Part shown: one piece after another, positions 32,490-42,977 of the stretch
Numbering within the stretch: position 1 is the stretch's first letter
Layout: every line of letters starts with the position of its first letter
Assembly: GCA_039621445.1 (NCBI GenBank)
Contig: CP154954.1
Coordinates: forward strand, 37,061,703-37,125,702
Source: Euglena gracilis
Lineage: Eukaryota; Euglenida; Euglenophyceae; Euglenales
Length of the DNA stretch: 64,000 bases
Reading direction: 5' to 3'
Translations under genes and position numbers: made by a program
The notes under the pieces: generated by a model
The model's input: only the letters and a program-made list of their open reading frames with translations
Database searches by the model: none
Told to the model about the DNA's origin: nothing

Positions 32490-34200
32490 ATTTGTTCACC
32501 ACCCGTTTGAACCTGCTCACCGAGGAGAGCTATTGCTTTGGTTGCGTGGCTTGTGATTGCTGCGCATTGGCAACCTGCTTGCTTGCTTCGGCCGCGCCGG
32601 CAGCTAGTTGCTCGCTTCGGCCGCACTCGCAGCCATTTGCCGCACCAGCGGCCATTTGCTTGCTTCGGCCACGCCGGCGGCCATTTGCTTGCTTCGGCCA
32701 CGCCGGCGGCCATTTGCTTGCTTCGGCCACGCCAGCGGCCATTTGCTTGCTTCGGCCACGCCGGCGGCCATTTGCTTGCTTCGGTCACACCAGCAGCCAT
32801 TTGCTTGCTTCGGCCGCACTCGCAGCCATTTGCTTGCTTCGGCCACGCCGGCGGCCATTTGCTTGCTTCGGCCACGCCGGCGGCCATTTGCTTGCTTCGG
32901 CCACGCCGGCGGCCATTTGCTTGCTTCGGCCACGCCGGCGGCCATTTGCTTGCTTCGGCCACGCCGGCGGCCATTTGCTTGCTTCGGCCACGCCGGCGGC
33001 CATTTGCCGGCGGCCCTTGCTTGCTTCGGCCACGCCGGCGGCCATTTGCTTGCTTCGGCCACGCCGGCGGCCATTTGCTTGCTTCGGCCACGCCGGCGGC
33101 CATTTGCTTGCTTCGGCCACGCCGGCGGCCATTTGCTTGCTTCGGCCGCACTCGCAGCCATTTGCTTGCTTCGGCCGCACTCGCAGCCATTTGCTTGCTT
33201 CGGCCACGCCGGCCATTTGCTTGCTTCGGCCACGCCAGCGGCCATTTGCTTGCTTCGGCCACGCCGGCGGCCATTTGCTTGCTTCGGCCACGCCGGCGGC
33301 CATTTGCTTGCTTCGGCCACGCCGGCGGCCATTTGCTTGCTTCGGTCACACCAGCAGCCATTTGCTTGCTTCGGCCGCACTCGCAGCCATTTGCTTGCTT
33401 CGGCCGCACTCGCAGCCATTTGCTTGCTTCGGCCACGCCGGCGGCCATTTGCTTGCTTTGGCCACGCCGGCGGCCATTTGCTTGCTTCGGCCACGCCGGC
33501 GGCCATTTGCTTGCTTCGGCCACGCCAGCGGCCATTTGCTTGCTTCGGCCACGCCGGCGGCCATTTGCTCGCTTCGGCTGCACCCGCCATTTGCTTGCTT
33601 TGGCTCCGGCAGCCATTTGTTCACCAGCCGTTTAAACCTGCTCACCAAGGAGGGCAATTGCGTTGGTTGCGTGGCTTGTGGCTTGTGGCTTTGGCAGCCT
33701 GCTTGCTCGGTTTGGCTGCGCCGGCGGCCATTTGCTTCCTTCGGACGCGCCTGCGGCCATTTGCTTGCTTCGGCCACGCCGGCGGCCATTTGCTTGCTTT
33801 GGCCACGCCGGCGGCCATTTGCTTGCTTCGGCCACGCCGGCGGCCATTTGCTTGCTTCGGCCACGCCAGCGGCCATTTGCTTGCTTCGGCCACGCCGGCG
33901 GCCATTTGCTCGCTTCGGCTGCACCCGCCATTTGCTTGCTTTGGCTCCGGCAGCCATTTGTTCACCAGCCGTTTAAACCTGCTCACCAAGGAGGGCAATT
34001 GCGTTGGTTGCGTGGCTTGTGGCTTGTGGCTTTGGCAGCCTGCTTGCTCGGTTTGGCTGCGCCGGCGGCCATTTGCTTCCTTCGGACGCGCCTGCGGCCA
34101 TTTGCTTGCTTCGGCCACGACAGCGGCCATTTGCCTACTTCGGCCGCGCCAGCAGCCACTTGCTTGCTTCGGCGACGCTGGACTTGCCACCTGCCTTGGT
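32490..34200. repeat. 29-bp minisatellite, almost stop-free on both strands
   Basis: Roughly 45-50 copies of a 29-bp unit (GCCATTTGCTTGCTTCGGCC + ACGCCGGCG), with variants ACTCGCAGCC (CGCACTCGCA) and ACACCAGCA. Since 29 is not divisible by three, three units make a 29-residue super-period. All plus frames read the same peptides in turn (LLASATPAAICLLRPRRRPF...), giving a 546-codon frame; the minus frames read ...EASKWPPAWPKQANGRRRGR. A ~110-bp non-repeat segment (TTCACCAGCCGTTTAAACCT...) occurs three times, near 32494, 33618 and 33960, showing larger nested duplications. I do not call a gene. Confidence 0.9.
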
Positions 34201-34749
34201 CCTACAACTACAACTGAGGTTTCCAGCCACCTTGGGCCAAAAGGTTAGAAGTGCCTGGCCGGGACATCATACGTCTGGTGGTGGCAGTATGTGGGCCCAT
34301 TGGCACCCTGGCAAAAGTCGCAAAAAAAAGCCCCAGGCTGAAACTCTGGAAAATGCTGGAACGTCAGTGCCAAAAATTTGGGGGAAAACAAACAGTGTCA
34401 GGAAAACAAAGATATGAAAGCAAACAAAAGAAAAAATGCAGAAATTAAAAAGTTGCACATGGTGCCGGGGGTGATGGGAGGCAGTGCCAGGGGTGGGGGG
34501 GATGGTGCTCGAAAAAAAATTTGAAAAAATTGTGCAAGGAAAAATTTGGTGATTTCCTCCCAAAACAGTGGCAAAATACCATTTTGGAAGAAGCCGCCAA
34601 ATTATTACTTTGGCGGGATTTCGCAAACCCATTCCTTCCACGCCACTTTCACCAATTTTCGCCGCCTGTCGGTGTCAAAAAAAAAAACTTGCCTGTCATC
34701 ACACCTTCGTGCTTACCCCTCTGTGACGCACGCAAAACACCCAACCGAG

Positions 34750-34921
34750 CTGGATCCCTGGAAGCTGGAGAGGCAATTCTACCCCATTCTTTGCGCAAGC
34801 TTCGCGGGATCGCCAGCTTTGCAGGCGATGGGACTGCTGACGCTGCCGCTGCTGCTGCCACTGCCCCGCCACTTCAGCCCACTGCCCCCCCGCTCACCAC
34901 AAACCAGGCAAACAAACACTG
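34750..34921 (+). CDS. Candidate exon with hydrophobic segment
   Basis: Plus-strand acceptor CCAACCGAG followed by a frame reading LDPWKLERQFYPILCASFAG, then ALQAMGLLTLPLLLPLPRHF, with strongly G/C third positions, up to a possible donor ACTG/GTGTGG. The Leu/Pro-rich part could be a membrane segment. An overlapping frame (GSLEAGEAILPHSLRKLRGI) is also open. No domain recognised. Confidence 0.38.
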
Positions 34922-35689
34922 GTGTGGGAGTGTGAAGAGTGATTTCTGAACGCGCAAATGTTCTCAGAACCAGAATATGTGTGCGTCTGTGTGCGCACGT
35001 GCAAATGATGGCGCAAAACGCTATGCCTGTGCCATCACCGACCAATGTGCCCAACACCATTTTTTTTTCTGGATCCTCGGGGTGCTGGGTTGGTGGCGGG
35101 GTGCTGTGGCCGCCAGCGTCGCGAGAGGCCGACCTGAAAAGGAGGATTAACAAATGAAACGGCGGGGTGGACGAACCCAACCAGGGGGAGGGGACAAACG
35201 AGAGGCCTCCATTCCAGAATGTAGGCCACAGACCAGGGGGGACATGCACCAAGGTGCCTCAGGATATGTGAAGGCCAAAAAATGCAAAAAAAATGCAAAA
35301 AAATGTGAATAGCACCCTGTACTGTACACTTTTCTGCTGGAGAAGACAGAAAATTGTTGGCCTTTTCAAATGAATCCTTTTGCACTTTGCAGCAGTATTT
35401 GTTATGGAACATGGAACATTTTTGGACAATTATTTGCACTCTTCTCTGACAAAACGCATTAGAGCTGGGAAAAAAGTGCCTTCAAAAAAAATGCCCGAAA
35501 AGGGGGGGAACAGTGAAAATGCCAAGAAATGTATGTACAACTTTCTGTTGTCTGGTGATGAAGCAATTTGCCTGCGCATTGTTGCCCCAAAAAATATCAG
35601 CAAAAAAAGCATCTCCAAAAATGCAAAAAAAAGACGATTTGCAAATTTTATATTACCCGCCCCCCCCCAGGCAATTGTCGCGCGACAAA

Positions 35690-36250
35690 TCGGGCAGCAC
35701 GGAGGGGGATTGACAATTTCCCGGGGTGACAATTTGTCCGGCACAGAGGGGGGTAACAATTGCCCGGGGGCGTCAATTGCCCGGGGGTGTCAATTGCCCG
35801 GGGGCGTCAATTGCCCACCCATGTGGGCCACATTAAATCCAAATGACCAAGAACACCATCTGAAACACCAGTGAACATGTAAAAATGCAGCTATGGTTGC
35901 GATATTGTGCATAGCATTTGGTGTGTGACACTTCTCAGCACGTTGTAGCGAAATAGAGGTTCAATCGAGTTGTGTCAGCGAAAAGAAAAAAAAAAAAAAA
36001 AAAAAAAACCCCCCCCCCCCCCCCACCCCCCCCCGCCCCGCCCCCCCGCTCCCCTCCCCCCCCCCACCACCCTCCCCGCGCCCCACAGAAAAATTCACAA
36101 ACATCTTCTGTGGGGGTGACAAATCGGAGGGGGGTGACAATTTCCTGGGGTGACAAATTGGCCGGCACAGCCAGGGGTGACAATTGCCCGGGGGCGTCAA
36201 TTGCCCGGGGGCGTCAATTCCCGGGGGGGGGGGGGGGGGGGCAGGTATCA
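35690..36250. repeat. CAATTGCCCGGGGGCGT repeats and A/C homopolymers
   Basis: Two clusters (35690-35822 and 36120-36225) of GTGACAATTTCC(C/T)GGGG followed by 3-4 tandem copies of the 17-mer CAATTGCCCGGGGGCGT. Between them a long A-run and C-run (about 35985-36070) form a striking AnCn tract. No gene. Confidence 0.8.
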
Positions 36251-36409
36251 AGAAATGAAACATATGCAAAAAATGCAAAATCACAAATCTATGCGAAAAG
36301 CAAATTGCAACTTGAATATCCCCCCGGAGGCTGCGAACCCTTGAGCAGAAGCCTGCTCCCTGTGGGTGGGGTAATGCCAGGCGGCCTTGCGTTCAATGCA
36401 CAAGGTACC

Positions 36410-36963
36410 TGACGGACAGGCCGGCCAGTGGTGGTTGGCGTTGCGGGGGCTGGGGGGTGGCCGGGGACTGGGGGCGCTGCCCGCACCCGCACCCGCACCC
36501 GCCGCGCAGACCGCCGCCGCTGCCGGCCGCAGCGTCTTCAGTGTCCCCTGGTCGTGCGCCGCAAGCCAAAGACATATGGGGGGTGGGGGGGCGGCGCAGA
36601 CTGCGTGAGGCAGGAACAAGGCGCAAGACAGAGACGGAGACAGAGACAGAGAGAGAGGTGTCGAGTACCATGATCGATGCGATGACTACCATGGTTTGCT
36701 ACCCCGACCTGGGTGTGCATGCGTGTGCCAGCGTGCGGGTCACTCCACAAAGATGGCAAAAAAAAGGGGAAGGGGAGCTGCAAACCAACCATGGATTTGT
36801 GCGCAGTGCCACGGGGCACTGGATTTGGAGGTGTTGGGTTGTGGTAGGGCCACGTTGTGAAAGGCCGACCCAATGGAGTGGGAAAAAAATCGCCACATGG
36901 AAAAATGCAAATGTCAAAGACCAAAGTTCTCATGAAAGCAAACAGACAATATGCCCAAAATAA
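36410..36963 (+). CDS. Candidate exon(s), function unknown
   Basis: 36440-36560 is GC-rich with G/C third positions on both strands (plus PAAQTAAAAGRSVFSVPWSC). A plus frame then runs to a stop at 36963 through MIDAMTTMVCYPDLGVHACA and GHWIWRCWVVVGPRCERPTQ. A (G)AVAA..RGRPE-like segment found at 26840 and 35110 has a diverged relative here. Splice borders are not clear and I cannot assign a function. Confidence 0.28.
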
Positions 36964-36979
36964 TCCAAGAGAGCCAGCT

Positions 36980-37900
36980 AGCTGCAAAGCATGTTGAACA
37001 ACCAAACTTCATAAAATACAACTTGTGACAAACAATCGAATCAAAAAACTGTCATAATGATCAACTGAATATAAAAATACCACATATATTTTCAAATAAT
37101 TCAAAAAATAAAATAAAATAACAACTGAGTCAGCAACAGAAGCAACCAAAAAAATGATGGCCACAAACGACTCCCGCTGCTGCTGAATGATGGCAAATTG
37201 CAATGTCATCCACAAAAATTTTGAAAAAGCACAAAATTGTCCCACAAAATCAGGGTTGTGAGCCACAAAGTGCTTTTGGGTGTCACCACTGGTAGCCATG
37301 AAAAATTTTGGTGCTCACAGGTGAACCATGAAAATGTCACCTTGACCACACTGGACATACAAAGAGTTCATGGTGAATTGCACCATAACATCCTCTTTCC
37401 CAAACCCACCCCCCCTTTCTCCTGCCCACCCCCCTTTCACGGCACAGCAGTGGATGTCGTTTGATGCCGTAAGGTTGATGGAATAATTGCACAAAAATGA
37501 AAACCAATGGCCCATCACCATAGCCCTTTTAATCCTGCCACCATATGACGGGAGGTGCCCAGGGCTCTCAGATCAAAGAGAGGGGAACACCATGGGGAAA
37601 AACACATGGAACAAAGCAACACTAAATTGTCATTCAAAACCCCCAAAGAAGTACCCTGACATTTGCCCACAAGCTCAAGATTGACTTCACATTGTTTTCA
37701 AACCAATGAACAGGCCCTATGACCATCATGCCTCACAAAACCCTTCAAAACACCCCACTCAACTCATTGCAAACCCAATTCTTCTTGCTCCACCTGCCTG
37801 CACAAACAGACACCCCGAAATGACACCCCGGGCACGGCAAATAAAAAAGATGGTGTTGGTGAAGGTGCCGATGTTGTTGTAATCGGGGAGGGAGGGAGGG
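36980..37900. other. Intergenic, no feature recognised
   Basis: AT-richer sequence with short frames only. A weak relic of the GTGTCCACAGGTGAACCAC subterminal repeat (GTGCTCACAGGTGAACCATG) lies near 37310-37330. A GGGA tandem lies at 37886-37908. Confidence 0.4.
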
Positions 37901-38145
37901 AGGGAGGGTTGGGTGGCGGCTGAGGCGATCCTGGGAGCTGTCATTCCTCCCCCGCGTGTCCAACCCCCAACCCCTTCCCCCCCCGGGGCCCTCCTGTGTG
38001 ACAGCCCCCGCCAGGCGGGGCAGTCAGGCGACAAGCGAAGGGCCGGTTGGGAAACCCGGCTACGGTGTCCCCCCCTCACCCCCCCCTACGGCCCCGCTCC
38101 CAACCGGCCCTTCTTGTGGCGGAAGGCCAAGGGGGTCCCCCGTAC

Positions 38146-38198
38146 CCCTTGGCCGCGGTCTGCCGGTATGCCAGGCCCAGGGCCCTGGCCCAGCCGCG
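38146..38198 (-). CDS. Candidate exon RGWARALGLAYRQTAAKG
   Basis: Minus-strand acceptor CGCCACTAAG, then 53 nt reading RGWARALGLAYRQTAAKG with almost all third positions G/C, then donor GG/GTACGG. Short, unrecognised. It probably belongs to the same minus-strand transcription unit as the islands at 38545-38622 and 39459-39509, but no phase-consistent chain was found. Confidence 0.4.
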
Positions 38199-38544
38199 CT
38201 TAGTGGCGGGGGGGGGGGGGGCAGCTGGGGGGCAGCCTCGGGGGCGGCCTCCTTTCCATCTCCCGGCACATGGAGGGGGGAAGGGGCACCGCGACAGGGG
38301 GAGGGGGATGGGCAGCCCACATCCCTGTGGGCCCCCCACCAACCTGCCCCCGGGCACACGCACACACGGCTGAGCGTCACACCGTCCCCTTCAAAAAAAA
38401 AACACCCAGGAGGGGGGAAGGCTGATGGGGTGGCCCATAAACCGATGGGCCCCTCACCAACCTCCCCCATCGGCGGGGAAATGGCGCTGGGGGAGAGGGA
38501 GTGCAATCCGGTGGTCCCAAAACACGGGTGAGGGGGAAAAAGAG

Positions 38545-38622
38545 GCCTGGCAGATGGTGGGGGGTGGAGCTGTCCCGCTGCGGAGCTGTCCCACTGCAGA
38601 GCTGCTCCGCGGCCGCTGAGGC
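38545..38622 (-). CDS. Candidate exon after TTGCCTTGCAG
   Basis: A polypyrimidine tract and acceptor (TTTTTTTTTGCCTTGCAG) on minus precede 38622. The frame ASAAAEQLCSGTAPQRDSST is open with G/C third positions. The donor is unclear. A 322-codon minus frame (39345 down to 38377) runs through this site, which could be one long exon or an open intron. Confidence 0.33.
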
Positions 38623-38639
38623 CTGCAAGGCAAAAAAAA

Positions 38640-39345
38640 AATGAGCTGCGTAACCAAGCGTTGAATCCCCATATATGCCCCCGCCCCCCGGCTTCTGTTG
38701 GAAATGCCCGGGAGATTTGTCTTTGCCATAAAAACAACATAGCAACACCCCCAGCATGTTTTGGCCCTGGCCCAGCAAAATTTTCCGGTTTTGGCCTGGT
38801 GCTGAATACCACTTCTGGCACTTTGACCTGAGCAGCTTCCAGTGATTGTTTGGTTTAATGTTCAGAGGGACGTTGAACTTTGGGCTGGACTCCACCCTTG
38901 GCAGGTTGGGGGCACCATCCACCAAAACGGCCTTCCCATGACACCCAGTGGTTGGGCCGAGTGGGTGAAATCTCCACCATTTTCCTGGTTTGATCCGTTT
39001 CTTCTTAAAACTTAGGAGCGTGGGGCAGGGGTCAGGCTGCCGGGGGAGGGGGCCATCAACCCTTTCTTGTTGCATCCTGCCTGCATCATCGCCTGGGGGG
39101 TCCACGAGCCAGCTGTGTTGCTGGACACTGGAAATAATGGACTGCCAACTGCCCCCCTCCCCCGGGGGCTTGGGGTGCCCCGCCCCGCCCGCCCGCCCCT
39201 TTCGGCACTTGGGGTGTTTTGTGCCATGCCAAAGTTTCGGCCAACCCTCTGAAAAGGCGTACTCATCCGGGGGGGGGGGGTTAGTGGACATCGGGGGTTT
39301 GTTGGACACAGGGGGGGGGGGATGCCTGTAACCTGCAACCCACAC
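38640..39345 (-). CDS. Hypothetical long open frame, low confidence
   Basis: The longest non-repetitive open frame of the window lies on minus, from about 39345 through 38640 and on to 38377. It includes segments such as WQSIISSVQQHSWLVDPPGD and KPNNHWKLLRSKCQKWYSAP. Codon use is less GC3-biased than in the short exons, so it may be an unspliced chance frame or a transposon-derived coding relic. The opposite strand has a short PAVLLDTGNNG motif, too weak to call an aspartic protease. Confidence 0.25.
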
Positions 39346-39458
39346 TGTGCGAAGAGAGCAAAAAAAGCATCAGACTCCCATTCTCAAACCCAAAAGAAGA
39401 CAAAAAAACAAGTACCGAGGGCAATCAACGCAAAAATGTAACCAGAACAGACACACAC

Positions 39459-39509
39459 CATCGTGTGTCGCAGGTGGCCAGGAATCCCAGAGTGCCGGGG
39501 CCATAGGGA
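39459..39509 (-). CDS. Candidate short exon
   Basis: 51 nt on minus between acceptor CTGGGCCCCAG and donor GATG/GTGTGT. Two reading phases are open (SLWPRHSGIPGHLRH or PMAPALWDSWPPATHD). It lies just left of a MITE-rich intron. Function unknown. Confidence 0.33.
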
Positions 39510-39624
39510 CTGGGGCCCAGAATGGCGGAGGATAAGGGGGCCCAGGGTGGCCTGGGGCTGTGGCCAGGGTCACTGCGGGGGGGGGGGGGGCGCTGAGTGG
39601 TCGGGGTCACTGCGAGGGCTGAGG

Positions 39625-40116
39625 CAGGCTTCGATATAAGGACAGGTGGCGGGGGTGGGACCCCCCCTGCGGGCCAGGAGGTGGGGGGGGGAACACCCCC
39701 CCCCACCTAAACAACGGGGCGGTCCGGGTGACCGAAAATTTTTGACCCCCCAAAACGACCAAAAGTGCCGCTTTGGGCACTTTTTGGGCAAAAATTTGCC
39801 AAAATGCAAAAAAAATTCGGCGCAAAGCGCTGGAGGAAAAAACTGACCCTTTTAGGGGGAGTCCCGCCCCCCCCCCCCCTAGTTGCACTAAGGCTTCTTG
39901 TCTGTTTATGGCCGGCGCTAACTTCGCTTCTGGCCCAGTTTGCTGCGTGGTGAGTGGCCAGGGACCCCTTACGCCAGGGACCCCTCCCCCCGAGGGTCGG
40001 TCCGGAGCCCCCTGGCAGGTGGGGGGGGGTGTGGTCCGGACCCCCCTGCGGGCCAGGAGGGCGGGGGGGACACCCCCCCACCTAAACCATGTACGCCCTC
40101 CTTATATCAAACCCTG
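39625..40116. mobile_element. CAGGGTTCGATATAAGG-family MITE
   Basis: 492 bp. Left end CAGGCTTCGATATAAGGA, right end the inverse of CAGGGTTTGATATAAGGA. Perfect 8-bp TSD GGCTGAGG (39617-39624, 40117-40124). The interior has CGGACCCCCCTGCGGGCCAG blocks, C/G runs, GTTTAGGTGG, an A/T patch with repeated 'TTTTTGGGCAAAAAT' and a central CGGCGCAAAGCGC hairpin. Non-coding. The TSD sits in a minisatellite-like GGGGCTGAGGC repeat, so chance is not fully excluded, but the inverted ends coincide exactly with it. Confidence 0.88.
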
Positions 40117-40167
40117 GGCTGAGGCCAGGGTGACTGTGGGGGGTCGGGGCCCAGGGGGGCCGGGTAC

Positions 40168-40291
40168 GCTGCGGGGGCTGAGGCGGGGCTGCGGGGTAGC
40201 TGCCCCGGTGCCGCGCCGGGAACCCTCGCTCGGCCAGGGCGAGCCGAGGCCAAGCGAGGTCATCCGACACGGCCCGGGGTTGCCACGGACG
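40168..40291 (-). CDS. Exon cassette R, copy 1 (RPWQPRAVSDDLAWP...)
   Basis: On minus, acceptor CTACCCCCACAG ends just before 40291. The 124-nt frame reads RPWQPRAVSDDLAWPRLALA, then ERGFPARHRGSYPAAPPQPP, and ends at donor GCAGC/GTACCC. Third positions are mostly G/C, unlike the flanks. Copies lie at 42838-42961, 45808-45931 and 46378-46509; the last two contain small indels, so some copies are probably dead. No domain recognised. Confidence 0.45.
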
Positions 40292-40307
40292 CTGTGGGGG
40301 TAGGGGC

Positions 40308-40659
40308 CATACCATTGCTTAGCGACCCCCGGGGGGGAGGGGGGTCACTTTCCACTCCGAAAAAACCGGTCAGTCACTTTTTTTCGGCCAAGCCAGTCAG
40401 TCACTTTACCCCCCCGGGGGGGGGGGGTCAGCCACTCAGGAAAACCAGTCACTTTTTGGCCTTTCAAGGCCATTTTTGGCCAAAATTTTCTCCGGCGCCT
40501 TTGACGCCGGTTGGCCACTCAGCCACTTTTGGGTGATTTCTGGACTACCCCACCCCCCGGGGGGGGGTCAAGGCCAAAAAAATCAGTCAGTCACCCTGAA
40601 AAAACCAGTCAGTCACCCCCCTGGGGGGTGGGGTGGGACAGGTGTTAAACAATGGTCTG
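40308..40659. mobile_element. CATACC/CAGACC-ended MITE, copy 1
   Basis: 352 bp. Left end CATACCATTGCTTAGCGACC, right end inverse of CAGACCATTGTTTAACACCT (imperfect TIR). Perfect 8-bp TSD GTAGGGGC (40300-40307, 40660-40667). The interior repeats (C)CAGTCAGTCACTTT near both C/G runs, then an A/T patch and central hairpin GGCGCCTTTGACGCC. The empty site is at 46515-46522 (GTTGGGGC once). It lies in the intron 10-20 bp upstream of exon R on minus. Confidence 0.92.
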
Positions 40660-40738
40660 GTAGGGGCCCAGGGTGGCCGGGGCAGGTGGGGTGGGGTGGA
40701 TGGTGCATGTGGTTGTGGTGAGGGCTGTGGGCTGTGGC

Positions 40739-42343
40739 CAGGCACCTATAGTCAAGCCCAAAACTTCCTCATTTTAGGCCATTTTAGGCCATTTTAGACC
40801 ATTTAAGGCCATTTTAGGCCATTTTAGGCCATTTTAAGGTATAGGTGGGGGTTCTGAAATCATATGTTTTCGTTATTTTTGTCCCGAAAACTGTATCATA
40901 ACGTGTGCAAACCTTCTCTAATTAAGTTATAACAAAAGTACATCCAAAAAGCATGCAAAATTCATGAACACTGGATCAAAACCATGGGAAGCTCAACAAA
41001 TCTTAATTCATTCCCATAGAGGAATTCTGAACAGCAAGAATTTGCGGCAGTGAAAAATTTTCAGAAAAAAAATTTAACAAATATTAAAAGTTTTATTTGC
41101 ACTACCAGAAGGGCTCAGCTTTTTGTATTTTGGGGAAACTTAATACTGAAAAGAAAACCAAGTTATAAATAGGAGAGAATAATACACTAACCACACCCAT
41201 GCACCGTAATATATATTGTTTGATATAGCCAATTCATAAAAAAAATGCTTCTATGAATAATAAAAATATATTATTATCTTTCATAAAAAAAATCATAGTA
41301 TCAAATCATAATATCATTAGAGTTAGCACCATTATAAAAAATTTGTTATACATCATTCATTTCTTTATGATGATACATATTTAAAGAATAATTATTAAGA
41401 TCCATAATATAAACAAAAAATAAACTCCCAAAAAAACAATAAAAGGTGAAATATGTGAACCTAATCCTGTACCTATATACCAATAAAATATTTCACATTC
41501 TATCATATTTTATTTTTATCATGTTCAATTTTATCATATTCATATTTTATCATACTCAATTTAAAAATGATATGATTTAAAGTGGTCATAATAGTTATTA
41601 TTAACAATTACATAATTTATCAATACTATTTTTACTTAATATATATTTATTAATTTCTATTTCTGAACGTCATTAGAAAATATATATTAATAAAATTGAT
41701 AATAATAAAATACAATAATAAAATATAATAATAAAACCCACATTCAATATCCATATTAAACATAAAAAATTTGTATGATAATAAAATGTCCATTCATAAA
41801 AAAAATATTTTATATAAATTTCCTTAGAGAATTTATTATTAAATTTAGAAATTTATAACAATCCTTGTATTATATATTTCAATTGATATTTTCCAACATC
41901 TTTTGCGTTTCTTTTTCTGTCTTTTTCCCCGTGCTTCAAAACTTGCACTGTTTCATTATTTGTGAAACGGACCTTGTTCCGCACCGAAAAAAAAATGGGA
42001 GTAAGAAAAATAATTTTGTCCAAACCTTCAAAGTTCAGCTACCAAAAGGTTGGGGACTGTGGATTTTGGACTGATGCTACTTTTAATAGGGATAAAAACA
42101 TGGGCCTTGTGGGGCTGTGCTCCTCCACCAAATCCACTGTTCGCCGTCCACATTAACAAAAGACACCGAAAGTCATTGCCTCAATGGATTCAGTTGTTCA
42201 CAAAAAATTTTTGTGCAACAGAATTTTTTCCCTGAATGGATTCAGTTGTTCACAAAAAAATTTTGTGCAACAAAATTTTTCCCATTTTAGGCCATTTTAG
42301 GCCATTTTAGGCCATTTTAGGCCATTTTAGCTATAGGTGCCTG
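40739..42343. mobile_element. CAGGCACCTATAG-ended element, copy 1
   Basis: 1,605 bp. Perfect 13-bp TIRs CAGGCACCTATAG and perfect 8-bp TSD GCTGTGGC (40731-40738, 42344-42351). Both ends carry tandem 10-bp GGCCATTTTA repeats as subterminal arrays. The core is very AT-rich (41100-41870) and contains the CATGAACACTGGATCAAAAC segment also found at 19260. Only short frames occur (for example 41865-42074, 69 codons, Lys-rich end). The empty site is at 46587-46594. hAT-like by ends and TSD; the AT-rich core is unlike any neighbour and may be captured DNA. Confidence 0.93.
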
Positions 42344-42432
42344 GCTGTGGCCATGCAGTCGGTGGCGGAGCAGCGGCAGCGGCTCGGGGATGGTGATGCA
42401 GCGGGCCCACTCACAGGCAGGCCCGTTTTCTT
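42344..42432 (-). CDS. Exon cassette E, copy 1 (CEWARCITIPEPLPLLRHRL)
   Basis: On minus, acceptor TGTGTTTGCAG ends just before 42432. The frame ENGPACEWARCITIPEPLPL LRHRLHGHS has strongly G/C third positions from Cys-Glu-Trp onward. The CAGGCACC element is inserted at its downstream side (TSD 42344-42351), so the exon is either cut by the element or ends just before it. Upstream sequence (KFETAILGILQISKRSGAFH) is also open. Copies at 45002-45090 and 46587-46672. Family not recognised. Confidence 0.42.
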
Positions 42433-42837
42433 CTGCAAACACAGCCAGGGTTTTATGGAAAGCGCCAGATCTTTTTGAGATTTGGAGTATCCCCAAAATC
42501 GCAGTTTCAAATTTGGGCTTGGTTTGGGCTTCGTCCCACGACGGGTATTTTAGTGCTTTCCTTTTTGGAGGGACGGAAAAGGGCTGCTGGCAGGCTGGCC
42601 CCCAGAGGAGGTTAAATTTTCTGAAGGTCTTTCTGGTCCTGGTTGCAAGGCTCCACCCACTGCAACCCCCCCCCCCGAGGGTCGGTCCGGAGCCCGGGGT
42701 GTGGTCCGGACCCCCCTGCGGGCCAGGAGGGGTGGGGGGACACCCCCCCACCTAAACCATGTACGCCCTCCTTATATCAAACCCTGGGCTGAGGCCAGGG
42801 TGACTGTGGGGGGTCGGGGCCCAGGGGGGCCGGGTAC

Positions 42838-42961
42838 GCTGCGGGGGCTGAGGCGGGGCTGCGGGGTAGCTGCCCCGGTGCCGCGCCGGGAACCCTCGCT
42901 CGGCCAGGGCGAGCCGAGGCCAAGCGAGGTCATCCGACACGGCCCGGGGTTGCCACGGACG
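42838..42961 (-). CDS. Exon cassette R, copy 2
   Basis: Sequence identical to copy 1 over the exon, with the same acceptor context (CCAACCCCCACAG). It lies downstream of exon E copy 1's neighbour in the duplicated block, so the transcription unit now has repeated exons in the order E-R-E-R on the minus strand. Confidence 0.43.
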
Positions 42962-42977
42962 CTGTGGGGGTTGGGGC

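Larger units (their letters stand above)
39978..42674. repeat. ~2.7-kb tandem duplication, copy 1
   Basis: Starts in a C-run of the CAGGGTTCG MITE (before GAGGGTCGGTCCGGAGCCCC) and ends in the C-run after CTCCACCCACTGCAA. It contains the right half of that MITE, exon cassette R (40168-40291), a CATACC element, a CAGGCACC element, exon cassette E and flanking sequence. Copies follow at 42675 and 45627. The junctions inside C-runs suggest unequal recombination or slippage between homopolymer tracts. Confidence 0.85.

Noticed and set aside
32423-34248. Large proteins of 397-546 codons
   Set aside because: They come from a 29-bp minisatellite that is open in nearly all frames; no splice, start context or non-repeat domain supports a gene.
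39067-39252. Retroviral-type aspartic protease (PAVLLDTGNNG)
   Set aside because: Only one motif, no second conserved region, short frame, and no retroelement structure around it.
40770-40845. CRISPR-like or iteron array of GGCCATTTTA
   Set aside because: A simple 10-bp tandem without spacers, placed at both ends of a TIR element.
41100-41870. Firm call of a mitochondrial cox3 fragment
   Set aside because: Only a loose resemblance with TGA read as Trp; it needs a database comparison, so it is mentioned as a weak idea only.
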